This document shows positions 28,770 to 36,850 of a stretch of 64,000 nt of DNA, piece after piece. This stretch comes from Kribbella jiaozuonensis. Lineage in GTDB: Bacteria > Actinomycetota > Actinomycetes > Propionibacteriales > Kribbellaceae. The stretch spans positions 558,001 through 622,000 of the forward strand of contig NZ_SZPZ01000001.1 of assembly GCF_005233875.1 (NCBI RefSeq), in the 5' to 3' direction. Position 1 is the stretch's first letter, and each line of letters starts with the position of its first letter. The notes beneath the pieces are model-generated. The model made no database searches and was not told the DNA's origin. It saw only the letters and a program-made list of their open reading frames with translations. The translations under genes and the position numbers were made by a program.

Positions 28770-29681
28770 GTGAGCTCTCCAGCCGGTTGGTACGACGACC
28801 CCGCGGACCCGACCCAGCAGCGGTACTGGGACGGCAACACCTGGACGGATCAGCGCCGCGCGCCGCAGGGCCCACCGCCGTACCAAGGTCAGTACGGCGC
28901 CGCGCAGCACGGGCAGGTGTTCGGCGGCGGCGAAGCGCCGAGCGGACCGACCCGCCCGGCCCAACCGCAGTACGGCCAGTACGCCCCGCCGCAGCAGCCC
29001 CAACAGCCGCAGTACGGGCAGTACGCCGGACCGCAACAGCCCCAGCAGCCGCAGTACGGCCAGCAGCCGCAGTACGGGCAATACGGCCCGCAAGGACCTC
29101 ACCCGCAGCAGCAGGGCTACGGCTATCCCGGCAAGCGGCCGCACACCACTCCGGACGGCCAGCTGCTCTCCGGCTGGTGGCGCCGCGTCTTCGCCCGCAT
29201 CATCGACTCGATCATCGTCGGCATCATCGGACTGCCGCTGACCGGCTACTTCTACTACCAGTACTCGCAGGTCCTCTGGGACTACTTCAAGACCACGATG
29301 GACCAGGCCGAGGCCGGCACCCCGACGACCACGACCGCGCTGCCGCCAGAGGTCTACAAGTGGATGATCCCGGCGGTCCTGATCGGTCTCGTGGTGTCGT
29401 TCGTCTACGAGTACCTGTTCCTGACCAAGAAGGGTGCCACCCCGGGCAAGATGGCCCTCGGGATCGCGGTCCGGCTGCGCGACACCCCCGGCAACCCGCC
29501 CGGCGCGGCCGTCGCCAAGCGGTACGGCTTCGAGATGGCGCTCAGCGTGCTCGGCCTGATCCCGCTGATCGGCACGCTGGCCGGCTTCATCGCGCTGATC
29601 AACTACCTCTGGCCGCTCTGGGACGACAAGAAGCAGGCGCTGCACGACAAGGTAGCGGCGACCAACGTGGTCCGCACCTGA
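28770..29681 (+). CDS. DUF2510-RDD membrane protein
   Basis: About 303 residues from the GTG at 28770; an in-frame ATG at 28740 is an alternative, and neither has a strong ribosome binding site. The N-terminus is a DUF2510 motif (SPAGWYDDPADPTQQRYWDG), then a Gln/Pro/Tyr-rich tail (about 30-120), then an RDD core (GWWRRVFARIIDSIIVGIIGLPL ... GATPGKMALGIAVRLRD ... LWDDKKQALHDKV) with three or four membrane segments. It resembles the RDD proteins at 4320-5588. DUF2510 is common at the start of actinobacterial membrane proteins; function unknown. Confidence 0.88.
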   Translation: MSSPAGWYDDPADPTQQRYWDGNTWTDQRRAPQGPPPYQGQYGAAQHGQVFGGGEAPSGPTRPAQPQYGQYAPPQQPQQPQYGQYAGPQQPQQPQYGQQPQYGQYGPQGPHPQQQGYGYPGKRPHTTPDGQLLSGWWRRVFARIIDSIIVGIIGLPLTGYFYYQYSQVLWDYFKTTMDQAEAGTPTTTTALPPEVYKWMIPAVLIGLVVSFVYEYLFLTKKGATPGKMALGIAVRLRDTPGNPPGAAVAKRYGFEMALSVLGLIPLIGTLAGFIALINYLWPLWDDKKQALHDKVAATNVVRT

Positions 29682-29745
29682 TACCACCATGTGATCAGTT
29701 GTCTCAAGTAATGGGACCACAGCTGGCAGGCCCGGCCGGGTTCCG

Positions 29746-29751
29746 TACGCT
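29746..29751 (+). promoter_or_regulatory. -10 element of a leaderless promoter
   Basis: TACGCT fits the actinobacterial -10 consensus TAnnnT and ends six bases before the GTG at 29758. That spacing puts the transcription start at the GTG itself, so the mRNA would be leaderless. Confidence 0.6.
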
Positions 29752-29757
29752 CGATCC

Positions 29758-29838
29758 GTGGTTTACACGACATGGCTGACGAAGCGCAGGGCAGTGGACA
29801 ACTGCCGCGTGCGCTCATCGCTGTGTCGATGCCGCTGA
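29758..29838 (+). CDS. Cysteine-containing leader peptide of the sulfur operon
   Basis: A 26-residue frame starts at a GTG with no ribosome binding site, directly at the expected transcription start, and ends with three cysteines in the last eleven residues, two of them in CRCR before the stop. In mycobacteria, leaderless short frames with several Cys codons before the DUF1416/sulfurtransferase operon are known cysteine-responsive attenuators. Position, size and Cys-rich end agree here. Inferred role: ribosome stalling at Cys codons when cysteine is scarce changes the fold of the downstream RNA and raises expression of the operon. Confidence 0.72.
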   Translation: MVYTTWLTKRRAVDNCRVRSSLCRCR

Positions 29839-29859
29839 CCAGGCGGCGTCCCGAGCGCT

Positions 29860-29888
29860 GCGGAACCGGTCGCTGAGCACGGTTCCGC
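29860..29888 (+). promoter_or_regulatory. Attenuator-like hairpin after the leader peptide
   Basis: A perfect 9-bp stem (GCGGAACCG / CGGTTCCGC) with an 11-base loop begins 21 bases after the leader-peptide stop. No T-run follows, so it may act through Rho or by guiding the fold of the ribosome binding site region rather than as a simple terminator. Confidence 0.6.
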
Positions 29889-29936
29889 GTACGTCGCCTC
29901 CCCGCACACCCGGGCGGGTCCGGCTCGACAGCCCTC

Positions 29937-29949
29937 CTCCTCGCAGGAG
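29937..29949 (+). promoter_or_regulatory. Hairpin that can mask the DUF4395 ribosome binding site
   Basis: CTCCT (29937-29941) can pair with AGGAG (29945-29949), which is the ribosome binding site five bases before the ATG at 29955. The 3-base loop is CGC. This small stem is the likely final output of the leader-peptide attenuator. Confidence 0.5.
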
Positions 29950-29954
29950 TCGTC

Positions 29955-30401
29955 ATGTCCGAATCATCGGCGGCACAGAAGGTTGATCCTCGCGGACTGC
30001 GGTTCGCGGCCGGGGTGACCACGGTCGTCCTGGCGTTGACGCTCGTACTGAACAACCCGTGGCCGCTGGCCGTGCAGGCCGTGGTGTTCGCGATCTCGGT
30101 CGCGTTCGGCGTGCAGGCCTCGCCGTACGGGCAACTGTTCAAGCGGCTGATCCGGCCCCGGATCGGTCCGCCGAAGGAACTGGAGGACGCGGCCCCGCCG
30201 CGGTTCGCCCAGCTGGTCGGCCTCGTCTTCGCGGTCGCCGGTCTGATCGGGTACCTGACCGGCGTCACCGTGCTGGGCGTGGTCGCCACCGGATTCGCCC
30301 TGGTCGCCGCGTTCGTGAACGCGGCCGTCGGGCTCTGCCTCGGCTGCGAGGCCTATCTGCTGATCCACCGCATTCGTACGCCAACCACCGCTACCAACTG
30401 A
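29955..30401 (+). CDS. DUF4395 membrane protein
   Basis: 148 residues with the DUF4395 layout: membrane segments at about 17-33, 37-52, 90-107 and 110-128, and the C-terminal CLGCE motif (GLCLGCEAYLL). The family has no known reaction but usually lies beside thiosulfate sulfurtransferase and thioredoxin genes, which suggests a role in sulfur or thiol handling at the membrane. First gene of the three-gene operon; 12 bases before the sulfurtransferase. Confidence 0.9.
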   Translation: MSESSAAQKVDPRGLRFAAGVTTVVLALTLVLNNPWPLAVQAVVFAISVAFGVQASPYGQLFKRLIRPRIGPPKELEDAAPPRFAQLVGLVFAVAGLIGYLTGVTVLGVVATGFALVAAFVNAAVGLCLGCEAYLLIHRIRTPTTATN

Positions 30402-30413
30402 GAGGCAGCACAC

Positions 30414-31262
30414 ATGAGCAGGGAATCCGCGCTCGTCTCGGCCGACTGGGTCGAGGAGCACAAGAACGACGCCGGTGTCGTCCTGATCGAGGTCGACGAA
30501 GACGTCTCGGCGTACGACGCCGGCCACATCGCCGGCGCGATCAAGCTGGACTGGAAGGACGACCTGCAGGACGCGGTCCGTCGCGACTTCGTCAACCAGG
30601 AGCAGTTCAGCGCGCTGCTGTCCGAGCGCGGCGTGAAGAACGACGACACGGTCGTGCTGTACGGCGGCAACAACAACTGGTTCGCGGCGTACGCGTACTG
30701 GTACTTCAAGCTCTACGGCCACGGTGACGTCCGCCTGCTCGACGGCGGCCGCAAGCGCTGGGAGCTGGACAGCCGCGAGCTGACCGACGAGGTCGTCAAG
30801 CGTGACGCGACCGAGTACGCCGCGAAGGCGCCGAACCTGGACATCCGCGCGTTCCGCGACGAGGTCAACGAGGCCATCGGCGTGAAGAACCTGGTGGACG
30901 TGCGGAGCCCCGACGAGTACGCCGGCCGGCTGCTCGCCCCGGCCCACCTCCCGCAGGAGCAGGCGCAGCGCGCGGGCCACATCCCGACCGCGGCGAACAT
31001 CCCGTGGAGCAAGGCGGCCAACGACGACGGCACGTTCCGCGCCGACGACGAGCTGAAGCAGCTGTACGCCGACGCGGGCGTGGACTTCGGCAAGGACACC
31101 ATCGCGTACTGCCGGATCGGCGAGCGCTCGGCCCACAGCTGGTTCGTGCTGCACGAGATCCTCGGCCAGCAGAACGTCAAGAACTACGACGGTTCGTGGA
31201 CCGAGTGGGGCTCGCTGGTCGGCGTACCCGTTGCCCTCGGCGACGAACCCGGAAAGGCCTGA
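30414..31262 (+). CDS. Thiosulfate sulfurtransferase (rhodanese, CysA2/SseA type)
   Basis: 282 residues, two rhodanese domains. The C-terminal domain holds the active-site loop YCRIGERSAHSW with the catalytic Cys233; the N-terminal domain is the inactive one. Blocks such as DAGHIAGAIKLDWKDDLQD and DVRSPDEYAGRL are typical. It moves sulfane sulfur from thiosulfate to thiol acceptors. Between DUF4395 and DUF1416, as in Rv0815c and SCO4164. Ribosome binding site GAGAGG. Confidence 0.95.
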   Translation: MSRESALVSADWVEEHKNDAGVVLIEVDEDVSAYDAGHIAGAIKLDWKDDLQDAVRRDFVNQEQFSALLSERGVKNDDTVVLYGGNNNWFAAYAYWYFKLYGHGDVRLLDGGRKRWELDSRELTDEVVKRDATEYAAKAPNLDIRAFRDEVNEAIGVKNLVDVRSPDEYAGRLLAPAHLPQEQAQRAGHIPTAANIPWSKAANDDGTFRADDELKQLYADAGVDFGKDTIAYCRIGERSAHSWFVLHEILGQQNVKNYDGSWTEWGSLVGVPVALGDEPGKA

Positions 31263-31265
31263 CAC

Positions 31266-31562
31266 ATGTGCGGAGCAACGAAGGGCGGCCTCGACCTCAA
31301 GGGTGTCGACGTCGACAAGGAAGCCGTGATCCAGGGCCAGGTACTGCGTGGCGAGGAGCCGGTCGGCGGCGCGTACGTGCGGCTGCTGGACTCCACCGGT
31401 GAGTTCACCGCCGAGGTGCCGACGTCGGCCACCGGGCACTTCCGGTTCTTCGCGGCGCCGGGCAGCTGGACGCTGCGGACGCTGGCCCCGAAGGCCGACC
31501 CGGTCGACCGCCAGGTGGTCGCGCAGTACGGCGAGGTCGCGGAAGTGGCCGTCACCGTCTGA
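31266..31562 (+). CDS. DUF1416 protein (SseC-like)
   Basis: 98 residues. The conserved start MCGATKGGLDLKGVDVDKE and the rest of the beta-sandwich (GQVLRGEEPVGGAYVRLLD, GHFRFFAAPGSWTLR) match SseC2/Rv0814c. The family is nearly always coupled to a sulfurtransferase; Cys2 is conserved. It may be a partner or sulfur acceptor. It starts three bases after the sulfurtransferase stop and ends the operon before a strong terminator. Confidence 0.93.
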   Translation: MCGATKGGLDLKGVDVDKEAVIQGQVLRGEEPVGGAYVRLLDSTGEFTAEVPTSATGHFRFFAAPGSWTLRTLAPKADPVDRQVVAQYGEVAEVAVTV

Positions 31563-31623
31563 GCAGTCGGTCGTTACACAAGGTGCCACCACCACCCATC
31601 GGTGGCCCACCCTGAAGTAAGCA

Positions 31624-31658
31624 CGAAGGGCCCGGACCTTGCGCGTCCGGGCCCTTCG
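31624..31658 (+). terminator. Hairpin terminator of the sulfur operon
   Basis: A perfect 14-bp stem (CGAAGGGCCCGGAC / GTCCGGGCCCTTCG) with a 7-base loop lies 61 bases after the DUF1416 stop. Confidence 0.88.
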
Positions 31659-31831
31659 CCATGCCCGGAGATCGCCAGAATCGCTTACCCGGCAGGGATT
31701 CCGGGAGTCATCGCATTGGGGTTACGGGCAACGACCGGAAATCTCGTGGACCGAGCGGCAATGTAACGGTTTGGTCTCGGAGCGGGGTCGGCTCGTCACC
31801 TACCGCAATCGGCTGAGTTGTGTCTGTGTCC

Positions 31832-31886
31832 TGACCCGCACTTCGGGTCACGTCATCACTCAGGGAGGAGGGGTCAATGCGACCCC
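31832..31886 (+). promoter_or_regulatory. Leader hairpins, one holding the start codon of the secreted-protein gene
   Basis: The gene-free stretch 31659-31876 holds the promoter of the next gene. Within it TGACCCG / CGGGTCA (31832-31850) forms a 7-bp stem, and GGGGTC / GACCCC (31870-31886) forms a 6-bp stem whose 5-base loop contains the ATG at 31877. The GGGTC of the first stem could instead pair with GACCC of the second, so two folds exclude each other. A regulatory role is inference. Confidence 0.35.
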
Positions 31887-33103
31887 GCATCGGATACAAG
31901 AAGCTCGCTGCCGTCGGAGTTGCGGCGGTTGTCGGCGTGGCTTCTACGATCGCGCTGACCTCGGGTTCGGCGTCCGCCTCGCCGGTTTTCGGATACAGCG
32001 GTTACTCGTACGGCACCGACGTCGAATCCGGCCTGGCGAACAGCGGTCCGCAGGTCATCAGCAAGTTTGGTTGCACCACTGACGCCACCAAGGCTGACAA
32101 GAACGACATCGCCACGGCGAATGTGAACAACCAGGCGATCGCACGCTCGGTGAAGACCGACACGCACGCGTTCAACAACAAGAGCGGGACGGGCGTCACC
32201 AGCACCGCGACGGCTGCCGACATCCGCGTCGGCAACCTGGTCACGCTGACCGGCGTGAAGACCACGACGACGGCCAAGTACTCGAAGGGCCAGCTGTCGT
32301 ACACCGGTGACACGACCTTCGCGGGCGTGCGGATCGGCGCGATCTCGGTGCCGTCGCTGCTCAAGCCGAAGTGGAACACCAAGATCGCGGTTCCGGGTCT
32401 CGGTTACATCGTGCTGAACCGGGTCGGCGGCGTGAAGACCGCGTCCGGCATCTACTCGTACGCGCAGGCGGTCGTGCTGCACGCGACGGTGAAGAACCAG
32501 TACATCCCGCAGGGCGTCGACGTCGCGGTGCTGAAGACCCGCGCGGAGATCTCGAAGCCGGCGACCGCACTGGTGATCGGTTCGGCCTACGGCACCCAGG
32601 CCAACGTCGACAAGCTGGTCGTCTCCAGCCCGACGTCCCTTCAGACCACCTGCCAGGGCACTGAGGGCAAGACGGTCCGGGTTTCGGTCGGCGAGGTCAA
32701 CATCCCGAAGGTCGCCTACGTCGGCGGTGTCTACACCACCAAGAACGGCGCCATCGGCACCAACAAGTCCTACATCAACTTCACCTCGCACGTCGCGGGC
32801 GTGAAGGTGGGCAGCCTGTCCATCGGCGCCATCGAGTCCTCCGCCTCGGCGTGGAAGACCAAGGACGGCAAGGGCGGCGTCAGCTCGTCCTCGACGATCG
32901 CCTCGATCAAGGTCGGCGGCAAGACCTACGCCGTACCGACGGGCGAGAACAAGACCCTGAACATTCCGGGTGTTGCTCGTCTGACCTTCAACCAGGTCCT
33001 GCGTCAGAAGCGCTACATCTCGGTGGACGCGCTGGTGATCGACGTGTACAGCCTGAACACCAAGGTCATCGTCGGCCACTCGGCCGCGGGCGTCGTCAGC
33101 TGA
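31877..33103 (+). CDS. Secreted choice-of-anchor-P-like protein
   Basis: 408 residues. Sec signal peptide (about 1-36, ending SASAS) and a mature part made of two related halves of beta strands: ATAADIRVGNLVTLTGVK...TFAGVRIGAISVPSLL... VPGLGYIVLNRV and SHVAGVKVGSLSIGAIESS ... ASIKVGGKTYAVPTG... IPGVARLTFNQV. This pattern matches the choice-of-anchor P family of secreted actinobacterial proteins. Two cysteines are visible. No sorting signal, so it is probably released or loosely bound. Ribosome binding site AGGAGG. A strong terminator follows. Confidence 0.85.
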   Translation: MRPRIGYKKLAAVGVAAVVGVASTIALTSGSASASPVFGYSGYSYGTDVESGLANSGPQVISKFGCTTDATKADKNDIATANVNNQAIARSVKTDTHAFNNKSGTGVTSTATAADIRVGNLVTLTGVKTTTTAKYSKGQLSYTGDTTFAGVRIGAISVPSLLKPKWNTKIAVPGLGYIVLNRVGGVKTASGIYSYAQAVVLHATVKNQYIPQGVDVAVLKTRAEISKPATALVIGSAYGTQANVDKLVVSSPTSLQTTCQGTEGKTVRVSVGEVNIPKVAYVGGVYTTKNGAIGTNKSYINFTSHVAGVKVGSLSIGAIESSASAWKTKDGKGGVSSSSTIASIKVGGKTYAVPTGENKTLNIPGVARLTFNQVLRQKRYISVDALVIDVYSLNTKVIVGHSAAGVVS

Positions 33104-33148
33104 TCTCGGCACACGCCATCTGAGTCGAACCTCACCGACCCAGAACAC

Positions 33149-33185
33149 ACCGGCCCCCGGATCCCGCAAGGATCCGGGGGCCGGT
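33149..33185. terminator. Strong bidirectional terminator
   Basis: A perfect 16-bp stem (ACCGGCCCCCGGATCC and its complement) with loop CGCAA, followed by TCGTTTT on the plus strand. It separates the convergent secreted-protein and dtd genes and is the longest perfect stem noted in the window. Confidence 0.93.
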
Positions 33186-33190
33186 TCGTT

Positions 33191-33616
33191 TTAGGCGTCC
33201 AGGATCAAGGTGACCGGGCCGTCGTTGGTGAGGTCGACCTGCATGTCGGCGCCGAAACGGCCTCGTTCCACCTTGGCGCCCAGGTTCTCGAGGGCGGCGC
33301 AGAAGTCGTTGTAGAGCGGTTCCGAGACCGGGCCCGGGGCGGCGGCGCTCCACGACGGGCGGCGGCCCTTGCGGGTGTCGGCGTACAGCGTGAATTGGCT
33401 GATCGCGAGGATCGGGGCCTGCTCGTCGGCGGCGGAGCGTTCGTCGCGGAGGATGCGGAGGGTCCAGATCTTGGCGGCGAGCGCGGCCGCCTTCTCGGCG
33501 GTGTCGTCGTGGGTGACTCCGAGGAGGACGACCAGCCCGGGGCCGTCGATCGCTCCTACCACCTCGCCGTCCACGGTGACCGACGCCCGGCTGACTCTTT
33601 GTACTACGGCTCTCAT
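33191..33616 (-). CDS. dtd: D-aminoacyl-tRNA deacylase Dtd
   Basis: 141 residues from the ATG at 33616, standard for Dtd, which frees tRNAs charged with D-amino acids. The start [18 protein letters not shown], the catalytic block [18 protein letters not shown] and the C-terminal GPVTLIL (the GP motif that enforces chirality) are all intact. A longer frame to 33661 is not needed. It is divergent from the BKACE gene. Confidence 0.96.
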   Translation of the reverse strand: MRAVVQRVSRASVTVDGEVVGAIDGPGLVVLLGVTHDDTAEKAAALAAKIWTLRILRDERSAADEQAPILAISQFTLYADTRKGRRPSWSAAAPGPVSEPLYNDFCAALENLGAKVERGRFGADMQVDLTNDGPVTLILDA

Positions 33617-33708
33617 GAGGCCATCCTCTCCTGCCGGAGATCGTCCGGCGATCGGAGCCATGGACCGGCAAATATCCGTTATCGATCCCGATCTGGCAGG
33701 ATTCGTCC

Positions 33709-34533
33709 ATGGCGTCGACTCTGATCACTGTTGCTCCCACCGGTGCCGAGACCGCGAAGGCGGACTGCCCGGCGTTGCCGACCACGCTCGACGAGCTGGT
33801 CGAGACCGCGAAGCGGTGCGAGGCCGCGGGGGCGGCGATGATCCACATCCACATCCGGGACGGGGAGCACAAGCCGACGCTGGATCTGGGCCGGCTGACA
33901 GAGACCGTTGCCGCAGTACGCGAGAACACGGCGCTGATCGTGCAGCTGTCCACGGGCGGTGCGGTCACCGATCCGTATGATCATCGGTTGCGCGTGCTCG
34001 ACGCCGTACCGGACTCCTGTTCGCTGACGATGGGGACGGTCAACTTCGGCGACGACGTGTTCATGAACCCGTGGCCGTTCGTGACCCAGCTCTACCAGCT
34101 CACCCAGGAGCGCGAGGTCGTGCCGGAGTTCGAGCTGTTCGACCTCGGCCATGTCGCCGCGCTGCACCGGCTCCTCGGAAAGTACGGCCTCCCGTACGGC
34201 GGACGCGTGCACTGCGACTTGGTCATGGGCGTCCCCGGCGGCATGCCCGGTACGGCGGACGCGCTCGTCGCAGCCGTCAACGCGTTGCCGGACGCGGTTA
34301 CGTCATGGTCTGCGACGGGCATCGGTCGTACGGCGCTGACGGTCGCACTGGCCGCTCTGTCGAAGGGCGGCAACCTCCGCGTCGGTATGGAGGACACGCT
34401 CACGCTGGCGAAGGGGCAGCCGGTCACTCACAACGCGGAGCTCGTCGAACGCGCAGCAGCGCTCGCCACGCTCGCCCAACGGCCGCCGATGTCGCCGGAC
34501 GAAGCTCGTTCCCTGCTGAACGTGAAGCGATGA
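33709..34533 (+). CDS. Beta-keto acid cleavage enzyme (BKACE, DUF849)
   Basis: 274 residues of the BKACE family, zinc enzymes that join acetyl-CoA with a beta-keto acid and split it into acetoacetate and a new CoA ester. The zinc-binding pair is in MIHIHIRDG near residue 44; further blocks are [27 protein letters not shown] and [12 protein letters not shown]. The substrate cannot be read from sequence. Its last 110 bases lie opposite the end of the convergent membrane-protein gene. Confidence 0.92.
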   Translation: MASTLITVAPTGAETAKADCPALPTTLDELVETAKRCEAAGAAMIHIHIRDGEHKPTLDLGRLTETVAAVRENTALIVQLSTGGAVTDPYDHRLRVLDAVPDSCSLTMGTVNFGDDVFMNPWPFVTQLYQLTQEREVVPEFELFDLGHVAALHRLLGKYGLPYGGRVHCDLVMGVPGGMPGTADALVAAVNALPDAVTSWSATGIGRTALTVALAALSKGGNLRVGMEDTLTLAKGQPVTHNAELVERAAALATLAQRPPMSPDEARSLLNVKR

Positions 34534-34921
34534 AGTAGCCGGCAATCCCGGCCGCGATGATCGTTGCCTCCAGCAATAACCAGTCGCGGAGGTAGTCGCG
34601 GGGGAGGATCGTCGGGTTCGCTCCTTTGCCCTGGCGCAGGAGCAGCGGGATCGCGATCAGGCTGGTGATGCCGACGTACAGTGAGGTAGTCCTGATGACG
34701 CCCACTGTGCGGTGGCCATCGGGTCTGCTCGCCCAACGGGTGACGATCCAGCCCGCGGTGATTGTCAGTGGGACCAGGAAGAAGTCGTCGGCGACGACCG
34801 CGCCGCCCAACCACAGCGGCAACCTGACCAGGGCCCTTAGGTCCAGCGCGTCGATCATCTTCCAGACGCCCCACAGGCCTATCGGTACGCCGACTGTTGC
34901 CAACCCGATGCGGGTTCTCAT
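34424..34921 (-). CDS. Small membrane protein coupled to the molybdoenzyme gene
   Basis: 165 residues from the ATG at 34921, overlapping the stop of the b561/sulfite-oxidase-type gene by four bases (ATGA). Hydrophobic segments at about 6-22, 29-50, 82-98 and 118-134 give four likely spans. The C-terminal 35 residues are Arg/Ala-rich and lie opposite the end of the BKACE gene; real homologues may end earlier. No family recognised, but coupling suggests it works with the molybdoenzyme, perhaps in membrane electron transfer. Confidence 0.75.
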   Translation of the reverse strand: MRTRIGLATVGVPIGLWGVWKMIDALDLRALVRLPLWLGGAVVADDFFLVPLTITAGWIVTRWASRPDGHRTVGVIRTTSLYVGITSLIAIPLLLRQGKGANPTILPRDYLRDWLLLEATIIAAGIAGYFIASRSAGNELRPATSAAVGRAWRALLRVRRAPRCE

Positions 34922-36054
34922 GTGATGACCTCCAGCCGATGGACCCACTTGGTTTGGAGTACGCCGGGGCGGTTGGGTGCGATGATCCGGGCGGGGAACC
35001 CGTGGTCGAGTGCGAGTTGGCTGCCGTTGAGCCGGAGGGCCAGGAGCGTGAGCGGATCTGCGGCGAACTGCTCCGGCAGCTCACTGGTCGCGTAGAACCC
35101 GCCCTTCTCCATCGACACCACCCGCACGCGCGAGTGCGCCGGAGCGCCGCACAGTTCGAGCAGGTCGCGGATCCGGACGCCCTCCCAGCGTCCGCCTTGG
35201 CTCCAGCCCTCGACGCAGGCGATCGGGAGTGCCGACCGGCTCTGCGGGAGTTGCTGCAGTTCGTCGAGGCTGAGCTCCAGCGATCGCGGTCCGGTGACGG
35301 TGAAGCGCCAGTCCGGCCCGATGCCGGTCACGCCGGCGGCTTCCGCCGTACGGTTGACCGGGAGTCCTTGTGGGCCGATGTTCGGCTTGCGTGGGGCGAG
35401 CACGGCGACCGGGCCGAGCGCGGGTACTGACTGGCCGACCGAGGTGATGCCTACGAGCGCGGCGGCGCCGGCGACTGTTCGGAACAGGCCTCGGCGGGTG
35501 AGGCCGGAGATTGCCGGGGGCAAGGAGTTCGGAACGATCTCGGCGATCCGACGCCAGTTGGCACGGATCAGGGGGAGCTTGACGGCGATGTGGACTATTA
35601 GCGCGCCGACGATGATCCAGGCGAGGGCGTAGTGCGTCTGGCGGAACGGGAAGGGCCACGGGTACCACTGCAGGGTGTTGAGGAACCCGGTGACGAGTTC
35701 GAGTGCCATCGCCGACACCAGGACCAGGATCGACGCCCGCTCGAGCATCGTCTCGATGGCCTTGCGGCTCGGTGGCCACGGCAGCTTCGCGAACAGCTTC
35801 GGGTAGACCGTCCATAACTTTGCCAGCAGCAACGGGACGGCGACGGTTCCGGTCAGTACGTGCAGGCCCTGCGTCACGCGGTACAGCGTGGCCGGGCGGC
35901 TCGGGATCGGCAGCCAGCTCGGGGTGTCCTGCTGGAAGTGGCTGTACAGCCCGGTCAGGAAGCAGATCACGACCGCGACGCCGAGCCAGCGGCCGATGAC
36001 CGTCGCGACCCTCGGGTGGTGCAGGGGCGATGGGAACGACTTCTCCGTCGGCAT
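34918..36054 (-). CDS. Cytochrome b561-like / sulfite-oxidase-type molybdopterin fusion
   Basis: 378 residues from the ATG at 36054. Residues 10-170 hold four membrane segments with histidines (GLHVLTG, HYALAWIIVGALIVHIAVKL), like a b-type cytochrome. A twin-Arg-like TRRGLFRTVAGAAALVG (about 180-196) precedes the molybdopterin domain (220-378) with SLELSLDELQQLPQ, IACVEGWSQGGRWEGVRIRDLL (its Cys is the Mo ligand) and LDHGFPARIIAPN. This resembles YedY/MsrP with a built-in heme membrane part. Likely reduces oxidised methionines or similar outside the membrane; substrate not shown. The longer frame to 36582 lacks support. Confidence 0.88.
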   Translation of the reverse strand: MPTEKSFPSPLHHPRVATVIGRWLGVAVVICFLTGLYSHFQQDTPSWLPIPSRPATLYRVTQGLHVLTGTVAVPLLLAKLWTVYPKLFAKLPWPPSRKAIETMLERASILVLVSAMALELVTGFLNTLQWYPWPFPFRQTHYALAWIIVGALIVHIAVKLPLIRANWRRIAEIVPNSLPPAISGLTRRGLFRTVAGAAALVGITSVGQSVPALGPVAVLAPRKPNIGPQGLPVNRTAEAAGVTGIGPDWRFTVTGPRSLELSLDELQQLPQSRSALPIACVEGWSQGGRWEGVRIRDLLELCGAPAHSRVRVVSMEKGGFYATSELPEQFAADPLTLLALRLNGSQLALDHGFPARIIAPNRPGVLQTKWVHRLEVIT

Positions 36055-36292
36055 GTTTCCACTACAACCCCGCCGGGGACGTCTTGACGGCGTACTCCGG
36101 TTACTGCTCGCGAACGGCGTATTACTGGTCGCGAACGAGATCCGGCGGGAACAGTTATCCACAGGTCTGCGTCTGTACCTCGGATGGTGATACCGATCGG
36201 GGCATACTCTGAGCGAACTGATCGCTGGCTGGACTCGTTTTCTGGGCGGACTGATCTCTCTTGGCGGACTGGGGCGAAAGGAGTGAGGCGGA

Positions 36293-36850
36293 GTGAAGAC
36301 GCAGGAGCGGTCGTCCGAGGATGACGAGCGTGCGATGGCGGATCTGGCCGAGGTTGCGGACTGGCGCGCGATCTGGGGTCCGCCGGACACCGGCATGGAC
36401 GCGATCCGTGCCCTGGTGAACCGCGTTACCGCCGCCACCGGCTGGCGTCCGTGGGCGCCGGGCAACATCGACCCCGATCGGTACACGTGGGGTCTCGTGA
36501 CCCAGCGCGAGACCGTGATGCTCGTGCTGCCGGACGCCGTGTTGCCGGAGAGCCCGCGGAGCGGCTGGTCGGCGTACGACATCGCCTCGGGTGAGCTGCC
36601 GCTGGTCGAGGAAGGTCTGGACGACCACTGGCCCGGTCAGCTCGAGCTCGCGCGTCGTTACTGGGGACCGCCGGTCTTCGTCGGGCCGGGGAGCGATCTC
36701 CGCGTTCCGCCGGAGTGGCGCGGCCGCCGCCGTCATCTCGCTGTCTGGCTGCGTCCGGGAGCCGAGCTCCACCTGTATGCGTCCCAGCCGGGCCCGGAGG
36801 ACAACGCCGCCGGTTTCGGATACTCCGTCTATGCCAGCGAGGTGGCCTGA
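36293..36850 (+). CDS. Hypothetical protein paired with the Asp/Gln-rich protein
   Basis: 185 residues from a GTG behind AAAGGAGTG. A soluble, Trp- and Pro-rich protein (DWRAIWGPPDTGMD, TGWRPWAPGNIDPDRYTWGLV, WPGQLELARRYWGPP). No signal peptide, membrane segment or known motif. Its stop overlaps the ATG of the next gene by one base (TGATG), so the two are translated as a unit. I do not recognise the family. Confidence 0.75.
   Translation: MKTQERSSEDDERAMADLAEVADWRAIWGPPDTGMDAIRALVNRVTAATGWRPWAPGNIDPDRYTWGLVTQRETVMLVLPDAVLPESPRSGWSAYDIASGELPLVEEGLDDHWPGQLELARRYWGPPVFVGPGSDLRVPPEWRGRRRHLAVWLRPGAELHLYASQPGPEDNAAGFGYSVYASEVA

Noticed and set aside
31639..32082. Forward open frame of 147 codons overlapping the start of the secreted protein
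   Set aside because: It begins inside a terminator hairpin and runs out of frame through a signal peptide-coding stretch.
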